Source: DASCOT01 sp965197275 (GTDB lineage: Bacteria > Acidobacteriota > UBA890 > WLXD01). From it: a DNA stretch of 64,000 nucleotides. The position numbers and the translations under genes are program-made. This document shows positions 45,202 through 53,270 of the stretch, in pieces. Location of the stretch: NCBI GenBank assembly GCA_965197275.1, contig CBDAMQ010000015.1, forward strand, positions 1 to 64,000. Direction: 5' to 3'. Position 1 is the stretch's first letter. Each line of letters begins with the position of its first letter. The notes under the pieces are model-generated. The model saw only the letters and a program-made list of their open reading frames with translations. It did no database searches and was not told where the DNA came from.

Positions 45202-46149
45202 TCACCTTCTTTCTACACCGGGAAGCACACACAGCATCTCGAACAGGATGTTGGCGCCGGTCAGCGCCGTCGTGCCGGAAGTGTCGTAGGGCGGCGAGAC
45301 CTCGACCAGGTCGCCACCGACGAGGTTCAGGCCGTGGCAGCCGCGGACGATCTCCAGGCCTTGGATCGTCGTCAACCCGCCGATCTCGGGCGTTCCGGTG
45401 CCTGGCGCGTACGCCGGATCGAGGCTGTCGATATCGAAGCTCAGGTATACGGGTCCGGTTCCGAGCTCATCACGGATCTCCCCCATCAGCGGGGTCAGCG
45501 ACCGGTGCCAGCATTCCTCCGCCTCGACAACCCTGATGCCCTGCTGCCGTGACCAGTCGAAGTCGTCAGGCGCGTAGCCGCTTCCGCGGACGCCGATCTG
45601 GACACTGCGGCTCGTGTCGATCAGACCTTCCTCGACCGCACGTCGAATCGGGGTCCCGTGGGCGATGTCCTCACCGAACATCTTGTCGTTGATGTCGGTG
45701 TGGGCGTCGACGTGGATCAGGCCGATCGGACCGTTCTTGGTGCGCATGGCGCGCAGAATCGGCAACACGATCGTGTGGTCACCACCGAGCGTCAGCGGTG
45801 TGCAATCGTGCGCCAGGATCTCGCCGTACGCTGCCGTGATGATGTCGACCGAAGCTTTCAGGTCAAAGGTGTTGATTGCGACGTCGCCGATGTCGGCGAC
45901 GGTCAATGAATCGAACGGCGCGGCGCGGGTCGCCATCTGGTACGGGCGGATCAGCGCCGATTCGAGACGGATGTAGCGCGGCCCGTGCCGCGTGCCGCCG
46001 CGGTTGGAGGTGCCGATGTCCATGGGCACCCCGACGAAGCAGGCGTCGAGGCCTGTGGCGTCCGATCGAGTTGGCAACCGCATCATGGTGCCGGGGCCGC
46101 CGAAGCGCGGCATCTCGTTGCCGCCGAGAGGCTGGTGACGCTCGGGCAT
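45202..46149 (-). CDS. Agmatinase-family ureohydrolase
   Basis: 315 residues. All Mn-binding motifs are present: LTLGGDHTIV, HVDAHTDIND, and YLSFDIDSLDPAYAPGTGTPE. The N-terminus (MPRFGGPGTMMRLP, CFVGVPMDIGTSNRGGTRHGPR) is typical of the agmatinase / guanidinobutyrase / guanidinopropionase branch, which hydrolyses a guanidino group to urea and an amine. Agmatine to putrescine is the likeliest reaction given the downstream omega-aminotransferase, but guanidinobutyrate cannot be excluded. The open frame runs upstream to 47940, but that part is only the shadow of the FG-GAP gene; the ATG at 46149 with AGGA upstream is the start. Confidence 0.92.
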   Translation of the reverse strand: MPERHQPLGGNEMPRFGGPGTMMRLPTRSDATGLDACFVGVPMDIGTSNRGGTRHGPRYIRLESALIRPYQMATRAAPFDSLTVADIGDVAINTFDLKASVDIITAAYGEILAHDCTPLTLGGDHTIVLPILRAMRTKNGPIGLIHVDAHTDINDKMFGEDIAHGTPIRRAVEEGLIDTSRSVQIGVRGSGYAPDDFDWSRQQGIRVVEAEECWHRSLTPLMGEIRDELGTGPVYLSFDIDSLDPAYAPGTGTPEIGGLTTIQGLEIVRGCHGLNLVGGDLVEVSPPYDTSGTTALTGANILFEMLCVLPGVERR

Positions 46150-46464
46150 TATCAGATTGTCCTGGGAGGCGGATAGGGCGCACCATGACGATACCAGCCC
46201 AGGCTCGCCGAATCTGCTTGATCCAGGAGCGTCGCAGATCGGCCAGCGCGAAGCCCTGACGGTAGGGGTGGCGGTACGACGTCGACGGCGAGCGCGGTAG
46301 CGGCGTGCCGCCTCGCTGCGCGCTGTCGGAGGCGCAACCCACCGAGAAGCAACGTGCTTTCGAGGGATGAAGAAAATTGATCTAACGGACGCCGGCGATT
46401 GTTTGCTACTGTGAGGTCGGATCCAACCGTCTGCCGCTCCCGCTTCGGACCAGGAGGGTTCCAG
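46150..46464. other. 315-base divergent intergenic region
   Basis: Lies between the agmatinase gene (-) and a small plus-strand gene. A TTTGCTACTGT stretch near 46405 has the look of an extended -10 element (TGCTACTGT) for the plus strand, without a clear -35 box. No coding frame is convincing here. Confidence 0.35.
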
Positions 46465-46710
46465 GTGGCGGCGGTGTTTGAGGTCGGACAAGGCGATCGG
46501 TTCTGGGAAGTCCACGCCCACGATGGCATCTACCGCGTCTACGCTCAAAGCGCGAAGATCATCGGCAACCGAGGCACGCTGCTGTTGCACACCGGCGGTA
46601 ACGCGGTGGCGCTTTTCTCCTGCGAGGCGTGGTCGTTCGTGTACGAGGGTGGGCGTACGCGCTCGGCCGGGGACCAGCCGAATTCGCCCGCCGAGGTTCC
46701 TGTCGACTGA
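46465..46710 (+). CDS. Small hypothetical protein (81 residues)
   Basis: GTG start at 46465 chosen for the strong AGGAGG seven bases upstream. Reads VAAVFEVGQGDRFWEVHAHDG, then IYRVYAQSAKIIGNRGTLLLHTGG, then NAVALFSCEAWSFVYEGG and a polar tail. It is probably a compact beta-sheet protein with alternating hydrophobic residues and no signal peptide. It has no recognised domain and lies 90 bases upstream of the FG-GAP/ASPIC gene on the same strand. Confidence 0.55.
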   Translation: MAAVFEVGQGDRFWEVHAHDGIYRVYAQSAKIIGNRGTLLLHTGGNAVALFSCEAWSFVYEGGRTRSAGDQPNSPAEVPVD

Positions 46711-46800
46711 TCCTGCCGCCGCACGCCCTTCACATTTGACGTCCCTTCGCTGAGAATCGCCGGCAGAAGAACGGTCACCGCGAAGCCACGAGGGGGCTGA

Positions 46801-48702
46801 ATGAGATCCGAGGCGCGTACCCGACTGCCGTTGGGTGGGCTGGTTGTCGCCCTCGCCATGAGCACGACGTACTCGCCGGCGGCCCAGGTACCCGTCGTCA
46901 GGTACCCCGACCCGGATATTGGTGAGCAGACGTTGGAGGTCCGCCGCGCCGCGCAGCTCGCGGCTGCCGAGAACTTGGACGTTATCCACGACTTCCGTTT
47001 TGCCGACCGACTCCCGGAGAGCGGCATAACGTTTCGCAATCGGGTTGTCGACGACGCGGCGCGCACCTACAAGGCAGCACATTACGATCACGGAACCGGG
47101 CTGGCGATCGCCGATGTCGACGGCGACGGGTTGCTCGACCTGTACTTCGTCAATCAGATCGGTGCCAACGAGCTGTGGCGCAACCTCGGAGACGGCCGGT
47201 TCGAGGACATCACCGAGAGCGCTGGTGTCGGACGCGCCGACGTTGTCAGCGTCGGTGCCGCGTTCGCCGATATCGATAACGACGGCGACGCCGACCTGTT
47301 CGTGACCAGCGTACGCGGCGGCAACGCCCTGTACGAAAATCTGGGCGCGGGCAACTTCCGCGACATCTCTTCTGCCGCCGGCGTTGACTACGTCGGCCAT
47401 TCCTCGGGCGCGGTATTCCTCGACTACGACGCGGATGGTCGGCTGGATTTGCTGGTGACCAACGTCGGGACCTACACCAGCGACGACCGTGCTGACGGCT
47501 TCTTTACGGCGCTTGAAGATGCCTTTCAGGGGCATTTGTTCCCCGAACGCAGCGAGCGCAGCATCCTCTATCGCAACCTGGGCGGCAACGCGTTCGGTGA
47601 CGCGTCGGCGACAGCCGGGCTGCTCGACGAGTCGTGGAGTGGCGATGCCAGCATCGTCGATTTCGACGCCGACGGCGATCCGGACGTGTACGTGCTCAAC
47701 ATGCAGGGCAGCGATCACTACTACGGCAACGAGGGTGGGACGTTCACCGAGCGCACCGCAGAGTTTTTCCCCCGGACGCCGTGGGGCGCCATGGGGATCA
47801 AGGCGTTCGATTACGACAACGACGGCGATCTCGACATGCTCCTGACCGACATGCATTCGGACATGAACGATGAGGTCGGTCCGGAGGGAGAGTCGGACAA
47901 GCAGCGCTTCCGCTACTTTTATCAGGAGGCGTTCGCCCACATCATGGGTAATGCCGTCTACCGCAACGACGGCGGCGGGGCGTTCACCGAGGTATCGGAG
48001 GTCGTCGGGCTGGAGAACTACTGGCCGTGGGGTACGAGCGTCGGCGATGTCAACGCCGATGGCTGGCAGGACGTCTTCATTGCCTCGAGCATGAACTATC
48101 CGTTCCGGTATCAGATCAACTCGCTACGGCTCAACCGGGGCGGTGAGGAATTCGCCGCGGCGGAGTTCGTGCTCGGTATCGAGCCGCGGCGGGCTGGTCG
48201 AGTCAGGGCTCCCTGGTTCGAGCTTGATTGCGCCTCGGCCGAGCTGCCGGAGACTGACCTGATCGCCACTCACTGTGCCGGCCAGGATGGTCCGATCGCC
48301 GTGCTGGGAGCGGTCGGCACACGCACCTCGGCGATCGCCGACCTCGATCAGGACGGCGACCTGGATATCATTACCGGCGAGTTCAATACGGAGCCGCAGC
48401 TATTTCTCAGCGATCTGGCATCGCGGCGAGAGATCCACTGGCTGCAGGTCGCGCTCGAGGGCTCGTCGTCGAACCGAGACGGGCTGGGCGCCTGGGTCGC
48501 CGTCCATACCGATACCGAGCGGCAGGTGCGGTACCGGGATGGTAAGTCGGGTTACTTGTCGCAGAGCTCGATGCCGCTGTATTTCGGGCTGGGCGAATCC
48601 TCCTCGGTCGATCGTGTGGTGATCACCTGGCCTGGGGGCACGAGCCAGGTGGTGGACGGCCCGATCGCGGCCAATCAGCTATTGCGAATCCGGCAGCCGT
48701 AG
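46801..48702 (+). CDS. Secreted FG-GAP/VCBS-repeat protein with C-terminal ASPIC/UnbV domain
   Basis: 633 residues with a signal peptide (GGLVVALAMSTTYSPAAQ). Calcium-type FG-GAP loops repeat along the chain (DVDGDGLLDLYFV, DIDNDGDADLFV, DYDADGRLDLLV, DFDADGDPDVYVL, DYDNDGDLDMLL, DVNADGWQDVFI, DLDQDGDLDII), forming an integrin-like beta-propeller. The end (NRDGLGAWVAVHTDTERQVRYRDG, SMPLYFGLGESSSVDRVVITWPGG) is the ASPIC/UnbV domain, which follows such propellers in many environmental bacteria. Role unknown; extracellular binding or adhesion is usual. AGGGGG precedes the start. Confidence 0.92.
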   Translation: MRSEARTRLPLGGLVVALAMSTTYSPAAQVPVVRYPDPDIGEQTLEVRRAAQLAAAENLDVIHDFRFADRLPESGITFRNRVVDDAARTYKAAHYDHGTGLAIADVDGDGLLDLYFVNQIGANELWRNLGDGRFEDITESAGVGRADVVSVGAAFADIDNDGDADLFVTSVRGGNALYENLGAGNFRDISSAAGVDYVGHSSGAVFLDYDADGRLDLLVTNVGTYTSDDRADGFFTALEDAFQGHLFPERSERSILYRNLGGNAFGDASATAGLLDESWSGDASIVDFDADGDPDVYVLNMQGSDHYYGNEGGTFTERTAEFFPRTPWGAMGIKAFDYDNDGDLDMLLTDMHSDMNDEVGPEGESDKQRFRYFYQEAFAHIMGNAVYRNDGGGAFTEVSEVVGLENYWPWGTSVGDVNADGWQDVFIASSMNYPFRYQINSLRLNRGGEEFAAAEFVLGIEPRRAGRVRAPWFELDCASAELPETDLIATHCAGQDGPIAVLGAVGTRTSAIADLDQDGDLDIITGEFNTEPQLFLSDLASRREIHWLQVALEGSSSNRDGLGAWVAVHTDTERQVRYRDGKSGYLSQSSMPLYFGLGESSSVDRVVITWPGGTSQVVDGPIAANQLLRIRQP

Positions 48703-48709
48703 GAACCGA

Positions 48710-50116
48710 ATGCGTCGAAGATCTCACCGTCCCGGGCCAGGTCGTTTGCGCAGCTGGGGCGTGGCGAGTTCCGCCGTCGCCGGCACGAGAAAACAGTGTG
48801 CCGTGGCGGTGTTTGTCATCGCGGCGGTAGCCGCTGGGTCCTCGCCGGCCGTCGCGCAGCGCACCGTGGCGCTGGATCGCATCCTGCGAGAGTGGGATGC
48901 CAAGCTCGAGAAGATGGAGCTGCATCTACAGTCGGCAATGCGGCGCAACGACGTCGATATGTGGATCATCATGAGCCGCGAGTTCAACCTCGACCCGATG
49001 CTCGATCTTTTCGGCGCCTATGGCGTCTCCGGCTGGTACGGCCACCGCAACGCCTACATCTTCCGCGATCCAGGCGGTGAGGCGCCGTTGGAGCGCGTCT
49101 TGATCGGCACCCACCAGAGCGGCCGCATGCGCGAGTTCTTCCCACGCATCGTGCCGTACGGGGAGGAGGGTCTGGAGCCGCATCTCCGGGCTTACGTCAA
49201 CGAGGTCGACCCGCGGCGGATCGCCGTGAATCGGTCGCGTACGGTGGCGATGGCCGATGGTCTGACGGCGGAGATGCTGGCCTATCTCGAGCACTCGATC
49301 GGGCCCCGGTACGCCGTGCGACTGGTCTCGTCACAGGATCTGATATTCGACTACGTCAGCCACCGCACCGCGGCCGAGCTGGCGATCGAGACCGAGGCGA
49401 GTTGGCGGACCTGGCACATCCTGCGCCGGGCTTTCTCCAACGAGGTGATCCGACCCGGGTCGACCCGTCTGATGGATATCTACGGTTGGATTGTCCAGGA
49501 GTGGCAGCGCCAGGATCTGGAGTTTAACTTTCCTCCCGGAATTACCATTTACCGGCGAGGCATCGAGGGCGGGATCGACGATACCGACAACCCGGTGGTC
49601 GAGCCCGGCGACCTGCTGCACGTGGACTTCGGCGTGCGCCTGATGGGCCTGGTGACCGATCAGCAGCATCTGGCGTACGTGCTGTCCGTCGACGAGACAG
49701 CGCCTCCGGCCGGCCTCCAAGAGCTGTTTCGTCAGTCGGTAGTGGTGGCCGAGATCTACGCCGACGAGCTGACGCCAGGGGAGCCAGGCTATCGCGTCAA
49801 GGCGCTAGTAGAGCAACGGGCCGAGCAGGAGGGCATCGAGGCGTCGATCTACGGGCACACACAAGGCAACTGGGTACATGGCGCGGGCGCGCGGACAGTG
49901 TTCGATTGGCCCGACCGCTACGGCGACTTCGCGACTGAGCCGGTTCGGCCCACAGAGTTCTGGTCGATAGAGTTCAGCGTCAGCGGAGCGGTTCCCGAGT
50001 GGGGCGGGCAACGGGTGCGGATCCCGCGCGAGGAGGACGCCGTAGTGCAAGCGGACGGCGGCGTGCGCTTCCTCGTCGGGCCGCAAACGGAGTTGTGGGT
50101 GATCAGACACCAGTAG
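48710..50116 (+). CDS. M24-family metallopeptidase (Xaa-Pro aminopeptidase-like), secreted
   Basis: 468 residues starting eight bases after the FG-GAP gene. A cleavable leader (CAVAVFVIAAVAAGSSPAVAQ) indicates export. Residues 55-240 form the N-terminal creatinase-like domain (MWIIMSREFNLDPMLDLFG). The pita-bread fold follows with metal ligands in VDFGVRLMGLVTDQQ (two Asp), GNWVHGAG (His region), WSIEFSV (Glu) and IPREEDAVV (Glu). Such enzymes remove N-terminal residues next to proline. With the M28 and metzincin enzymes it adds to an exported peptide-degrading set. The leader could start later at an internal GTG. Confidence 0.85.
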   Translation: MRRRSHRPGPGRLRSWGVASSAVAGTRKQCAVAVFVIAAVAAGSSPAVAQRTVALDRILREWDAKLEKMELHLQSAMRRNDVDMWIIMSREFNLDPMLDLFGAYGVSGWYGHRNAYIFRDPGGEAPLERVLIGTHQSGRMREFFPRIVPYGEEGLEPHLRAYVNEVDPRRIAVNRSRTVAMADGLTAEMLAYLEHSIGPRYAVRLVSSQDLIFDYVSHRTAAELAIETEASWRTWHILRRAFSNEVIRPGSTRLMDIYGWIVQEWQRQDLEFNFPPGITIYRRGIEGGIDDTDNPVVEPGDLLHVDFGVRLMGLVTDQQHLAYVLSVDETAPPAGLQELFRQSVVVAEIYADELTPGEPGYRVKALVEQRAEQEGIEASIYGHTQGNWVHGAGARTVFDWPDRYGDFATEPVRPTEFWSIEFSVSGAVPEWGGQRVRIPREEDAVVQADGGVRFLVGPQTELWVIRHQ

Positions 50117-50130
50117 GCCCGCTTTCGGGC
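50117..50130. terminator. Short hairpin between convergent genes
   Basis: GCCCG (50117-50121), loop CTTT, CGGGC (50126-50130), located in the 19-base gap between the M24 peptidase stop and the glpD stop. All-GC five-pair stem without a T-run; it could act as a weak bidirectional terminator. Confidence 0.3.
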
Positions 50131-50135
50131 GGCCC

Positions 50136-51695
50136 CTACTTGGAAACCAGGTATCCGGCCGCTCGTTGCTCGTAGTCAGCAACCTGCCGCCGAGCCCAAC
50201 GCTCGGTCTTACCCAACTCGCGAGCAAGAATAGCCGCTACCGCCGGTGCGGCTTCGATGCTGGCACGAGCGTCCAACAGCAACATCCGGGTACGACGCGC
50301 GAGCACGTCGGTGACGGTGCGCGCCATTTCCTCGCGTGCCGCCCATACCACCTCGCAGGCGCGGTGCTCGAAGCTCGGATGTAGAAGCTCGTCACAATCG
50401 GGATCGGTCGCCGCCAACTGCTCGATCGCCGGCGCGTCAGAGCCGTAGGCGGCGAGCCTGCCGAAACGCTCGGCCTGCGCGTGGTAGCCATGGGCGTTGA
50501 TCTCGCTGGTGACGCACGGTCGCGTCGGCAGGCCGCCCACCAGCGCCGCCTGGTCGATCGTGTCCTGTGCCATCTTCCGGTAGGTTGTCCACTTGCCGCC
50601 GGCGATCGTGACCAGACCGGAGCGCGAGATGCTGACGTTGTGGTCGCGCGAGATCTCGGCGGTCGATTCGGCGCTGCCCGAGCGCACCAGCGGACGGAGC
50701 CCAGCGAAGACGCTGAGCACATCCCCGGCTAGCGGGTCGCGCGTCAGATAGCGGGCGCAATGGCGCAGGAGAAAATCGACCTCTTCCGGAAGTGGCCTCG
50801 GTTCTGCCTCGATCGACTCGACTGGAGTGTCAGTGGTACCCACCAACACACGGCCATGCCAGGGAATGGCGAAGAGGACACGCCCATCGTCGGTGTGGGG
50901 GACCATGATGGCGCTTGCGCCGGGCAAGAAGTCGCGGCGGAGCACGATGTGCACGCCTTGGCTGGCACGAATCATCGGCATGACCGTCACATCGTCGAGA
51001 CGGCGGATCGAGTCGGAGAAGACGCCCGTGGCGTTGATCACCGCGGCGGCCCGGATCTGATGCTGTCTTCCACTCTCGAGGTCATCGGCGACGACGCCGT
51101 CGACTAGCTCGTCGCAGTGCAACAGGCCACTCACGGCGAAGTAGTTGAGTAGCGTGGCGCCCTGCGCGGCGGCCGTCTGGGCAAGGTTGATGGCCAGTCG
51201 GGCATCATCGAACTGGCCGTCGAAGTAGAGCACGCCGCCGCGTAGTCCCTCTGTCTCGATCGTCGGGATGCGCTCGATGGTTTGCTCCTTGGAGAGGATT
51301 CGCGATGCACCGAAGCCGAGCTTGCCTGCCAGGAGGTCGTAGACTTTGAGGCCGATGCCGTAGAACGGTGCTTCCCACCAGTCGTAATTGGGCACCACGA
51401 ACTGCAGGTCGTGGACCAGGTGAGGGGCGTTACGGCGTAGCAGCCCGCGCTCGTGGAGCGCCTCGGTGACCAGCGCGACATCGCCGCGTTGCAGATACCG
51501 CACTCCGCCGTGCGCCAGCTTGGTGCTGCGGCTCGACGTTCCTTGAGCGAAGTCAGCTCGTTCGACGAGCAATGTACGGTAGCCGCGGGCGGCGGCGTCA
51601 AGCGCGCATCCGAGCCCGGTGGCCCCCCCACCGACCACAACGATGTCCCAGCGATCCGGCTCGTCGAGCCGACGGAGCATCGCGTCGCGATTCAC
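50136..51695 (-). CDS. glpD: Aerobic glycerol-3-phosphate dehydrogenase
   Basis: 519 residues from a GTG at 51695 that overlaps the glpK stop (GTGA). FAD fold WDIVVVGGGATGLGCALDAAARG, then LVERADFAQGTSSRSTKLAHGGVRYLQ and the family motif LDDVTVMPMIRASQGVHIVL, plus VLVGTTDTPVE and ITIAGGKWTTYRKMAQD. The enzyme oxidises sn-glycerol 3-phosphate to dihydroxyacetone phosphate and passes electrons to quinone at the inner membrane. Paired with GlpK it completes glycerol entry into glycolysis. No GlpR-like repressor is nearby. Confidence 0.95.
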   Translation of the reverse strand: MNRDAMLRRLDEPDRWDIVVVGGGATGLGCALDAAARGYRTLLVERADFAQGTSSRSTKLAHGGVRYLQRGDVALVTEALHERGLLRRNAPHLVHDLQFVVPNYDWWEAPFYGIGLKVYDLLAGKLGFGASRILSKEQTIERIPTIETEGLRGGVLYFDGQFDDARLAINLAQTAAAQGATLLNYFAVSGLLHCDELVDGVVADDLESGRQHQIRAAAVINATGVFSDSIRRLDDVTVMPMIRASQGVHIVLRRDFLPGASAIMVPHTDDGRVLFAIPWHGRVLVGTTDTPVESIEAEPRPLPEEVDFLLRHCARYLTRDPLAGDVLSVFAGLRPLVRSGSAESTAEISRDHNVSISRSGLVTIAGGKWTTYRKMAQDTIDQAALVGGLPTRPCVTSEINAHGYHAQAERFGRLAAYGSDAPAIEQLAATDPDCDELLHPSFEHRACEVVWAAREEMARTVTDVLARRTRMLLLDARASIEAAPAVAAILARELGKTERWARRQVADYEQRAAGYLVSK

Positions 51696-53194
51696 GGCCC
51701 CGGTTGCGCCCAGGCGCGCGACCGCTCGACCGCCCGTCCCCAGCCTGAGCGCATGGCGGTCACCTCGGCATCGGGTGCACGTGGCTCGAATCGGGCATCG
51801 ATGCCCCATCGGTGCCCGAGCTCGTCGATGTCACTCCACACGCCCGTGGCCAGCCCGGCGAGGTAAGCGGCTCCCAGCGCCGTCGACTCGAGCTGCCTGG
51901 GCCGCACCACGCGGGCGCGGATCAGGTCCGCCTGGATCTGCAGGAGCAACTCGTTGGTCGCCGCGCCGCCGTCGACTCGGAGCTCCGGAATCTCCACCCC
52001 GGAGTCAGCGACCATCGCCTCGAGCACGTCAGCGACCTGATGGGCGATTCCCTCGAGGGTTGCGCGGGCCAGATGAGCGGCGCTGGTGCCGCGCGTGATC
52101 CCGAGCACCGCGCCGCGCGCGTAAGCGTCCCAGTGCGGCGCTCCCAGCCCGGTGAACGCCGGGACGCAGAAGATGCCGCCGCTGTCGACTGCCTGGGTCG
52201 CCAGCGTCTCCACGGCCGCCGCCGAATCGATGATTCCCAGGCCATCGCGCAGCCACTGCACGGCTGCGCCACCGATGAACACTGCGCCCTCGAGCGCGTA
52301 CGTTGGTTGTCCGTCGAGGCGCCACGCCACCGTAGTGAGCAAGCCGTTATCGGAGGCCACCGGCTCGGCCCCGGTGTTCATCAGCAGGAAGCACCCGGTG
52401 CCGTACGTGTTCTTGGACATGCCGGCGCGCACGCACATCTGCCCGAACAGAGCGGCCTGCTGATCGCCGGCGATTCCGGCCACCGGAATGGCGCCTCCAA
52501 GCAACCCCGGATCGGTTTCTCCGTACACCTCGCTGGAGTCGCGTACAACCGGAAGCACGGCAGCAGGGACGTCGAGTGTCGCCAGCAGTTCCGGACGCCA
52601 CCTCTGAGTGTGAATGTCGAACAGGAGGGTGCGTGAGGCGTTGCTGGCATCGGTAGCGTGGACGCGGCCCGCCGTCAGGTTCCACAGCAGCCAGGAGTCG
52701 ATGGTGCCGAATGCCAGATCTCCGGACTCGGCCCGCGTGCGTGCCCCGTCAACGTGATCGAGCAACCAGGCGATCTTCGTACCGGAGAAATACGGATCGA
52801 TCTGTAGGCCCGTGCGCTCGCGGAACAAAGTGGCCGTGTGACCGGAGCGGAGCTCGTCGCAGCGTTTCGCGGTGCGGCGATCCTGCCAGACGATGGCGTT
52901 GTGGATTGGCTCGCCGGTGTGTCGATCCCATATAACCGTGGTCTCCCGCTGGTTGGTGATGCCGATCGCATCGATGTCCCCTGCCTCTAGGCCGGCTGCC
53001 ATGAGGGCATCGCGTGCTACGGCCAGCTGCGTTCGCCATATTTCAGTGGCGTCGTGCTCCACCCAGCCCGGGTACGGGAAGATCTGTTCGAACTCCTGCT
53101 GCGCCTTGCCGAGCGCGGTACCGTCGGCGTCGAAGACGATCGCGCGGCTGCTGGTTGTTCCCTGATCGAGAGCGAGGACGTTGCCCACCGACAC
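51692..53194 (-). CDS. glpK: Glycerol kinase
   Basis: 500 residues of the FGGY kinase family. ATP-binding start LALDQGTTSSRAIVFD, glycerol-site RETTVIWDRHTGEPI, NAIVWQDRRTA, TIDSWLLWNL, GDQQAALFGQ, YGTGCFLLMNTG and the C-terminal ELRVDGGAATNELLLQIQAD. Phosphorylates glycerol to sn-glycerol 3-phosphate. Same strand as and overlapping glpD. The likely entry protein, an aquaporin, is separate at 57.4 kb. Confidence 0.97.
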   Translation of the reverse strand: MSVGNVLALDQGTTSSRAIVFDADGTALGKAQQEFEQIFPYPGWVEHDATEIWRTQLAVARDALMAAGLEAGDIDAIGITNQRETTVIWDRHTGEPIHNAIVWQDRRTAKRCDELRSGHTATLFRERTGLQIDPYFSGTKIAWLLDHVDGARTRAESGDLAFGTIDSWLLWNLTAGRVHATDASNASRTLLFDIHTQRWRPELLATLDVPAAVLPVVRDSSEVYGETDPGLLGGAIPVAGIAGDQQAALFGQMCVRAGMSKNTYGTGCFLLMNTGAEPVASDNGLLTTVAWRLDGQPTYALEGAVFIGGAAVQWLRDGLGIIDSAAAVETLATQAVDSGGIFCVPAFTGLGAPHWDAYARGAVLGITRGTSAAHLARATLEGIAHQVADVLEAMVADSGVEIPELRVDGGAATNELLLQIQADLIRARVVRPRQLESTALGAAYLAGLATGVWSDIDELGHRWGIDARFEPRAPDAEVTAMRSGWGRAVERSRAWAQPGP

Positions 53195-53270
53195 CTCCGG
53201 TCATGACGCGTTGTCGAGGGAGTTCGGAAGCTAGTGGTCTGTTACAGATGATCGTTGCAACTACTAGCGC

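Noticed and set aside
43918..45552. 544-codon open frame on the plus strand
   Set aside because: Antisense to the aminotransferase and agmatinase genes, both of which carry complete active sites.
46150..47940. N-terminal extension of the agmatinase frame to 912 codons
   Set aside because: The extra 600 codons are antisense to the FG-GAP/ASPIC gene and show no domain. The agmatinase start at 46149 matches family length.
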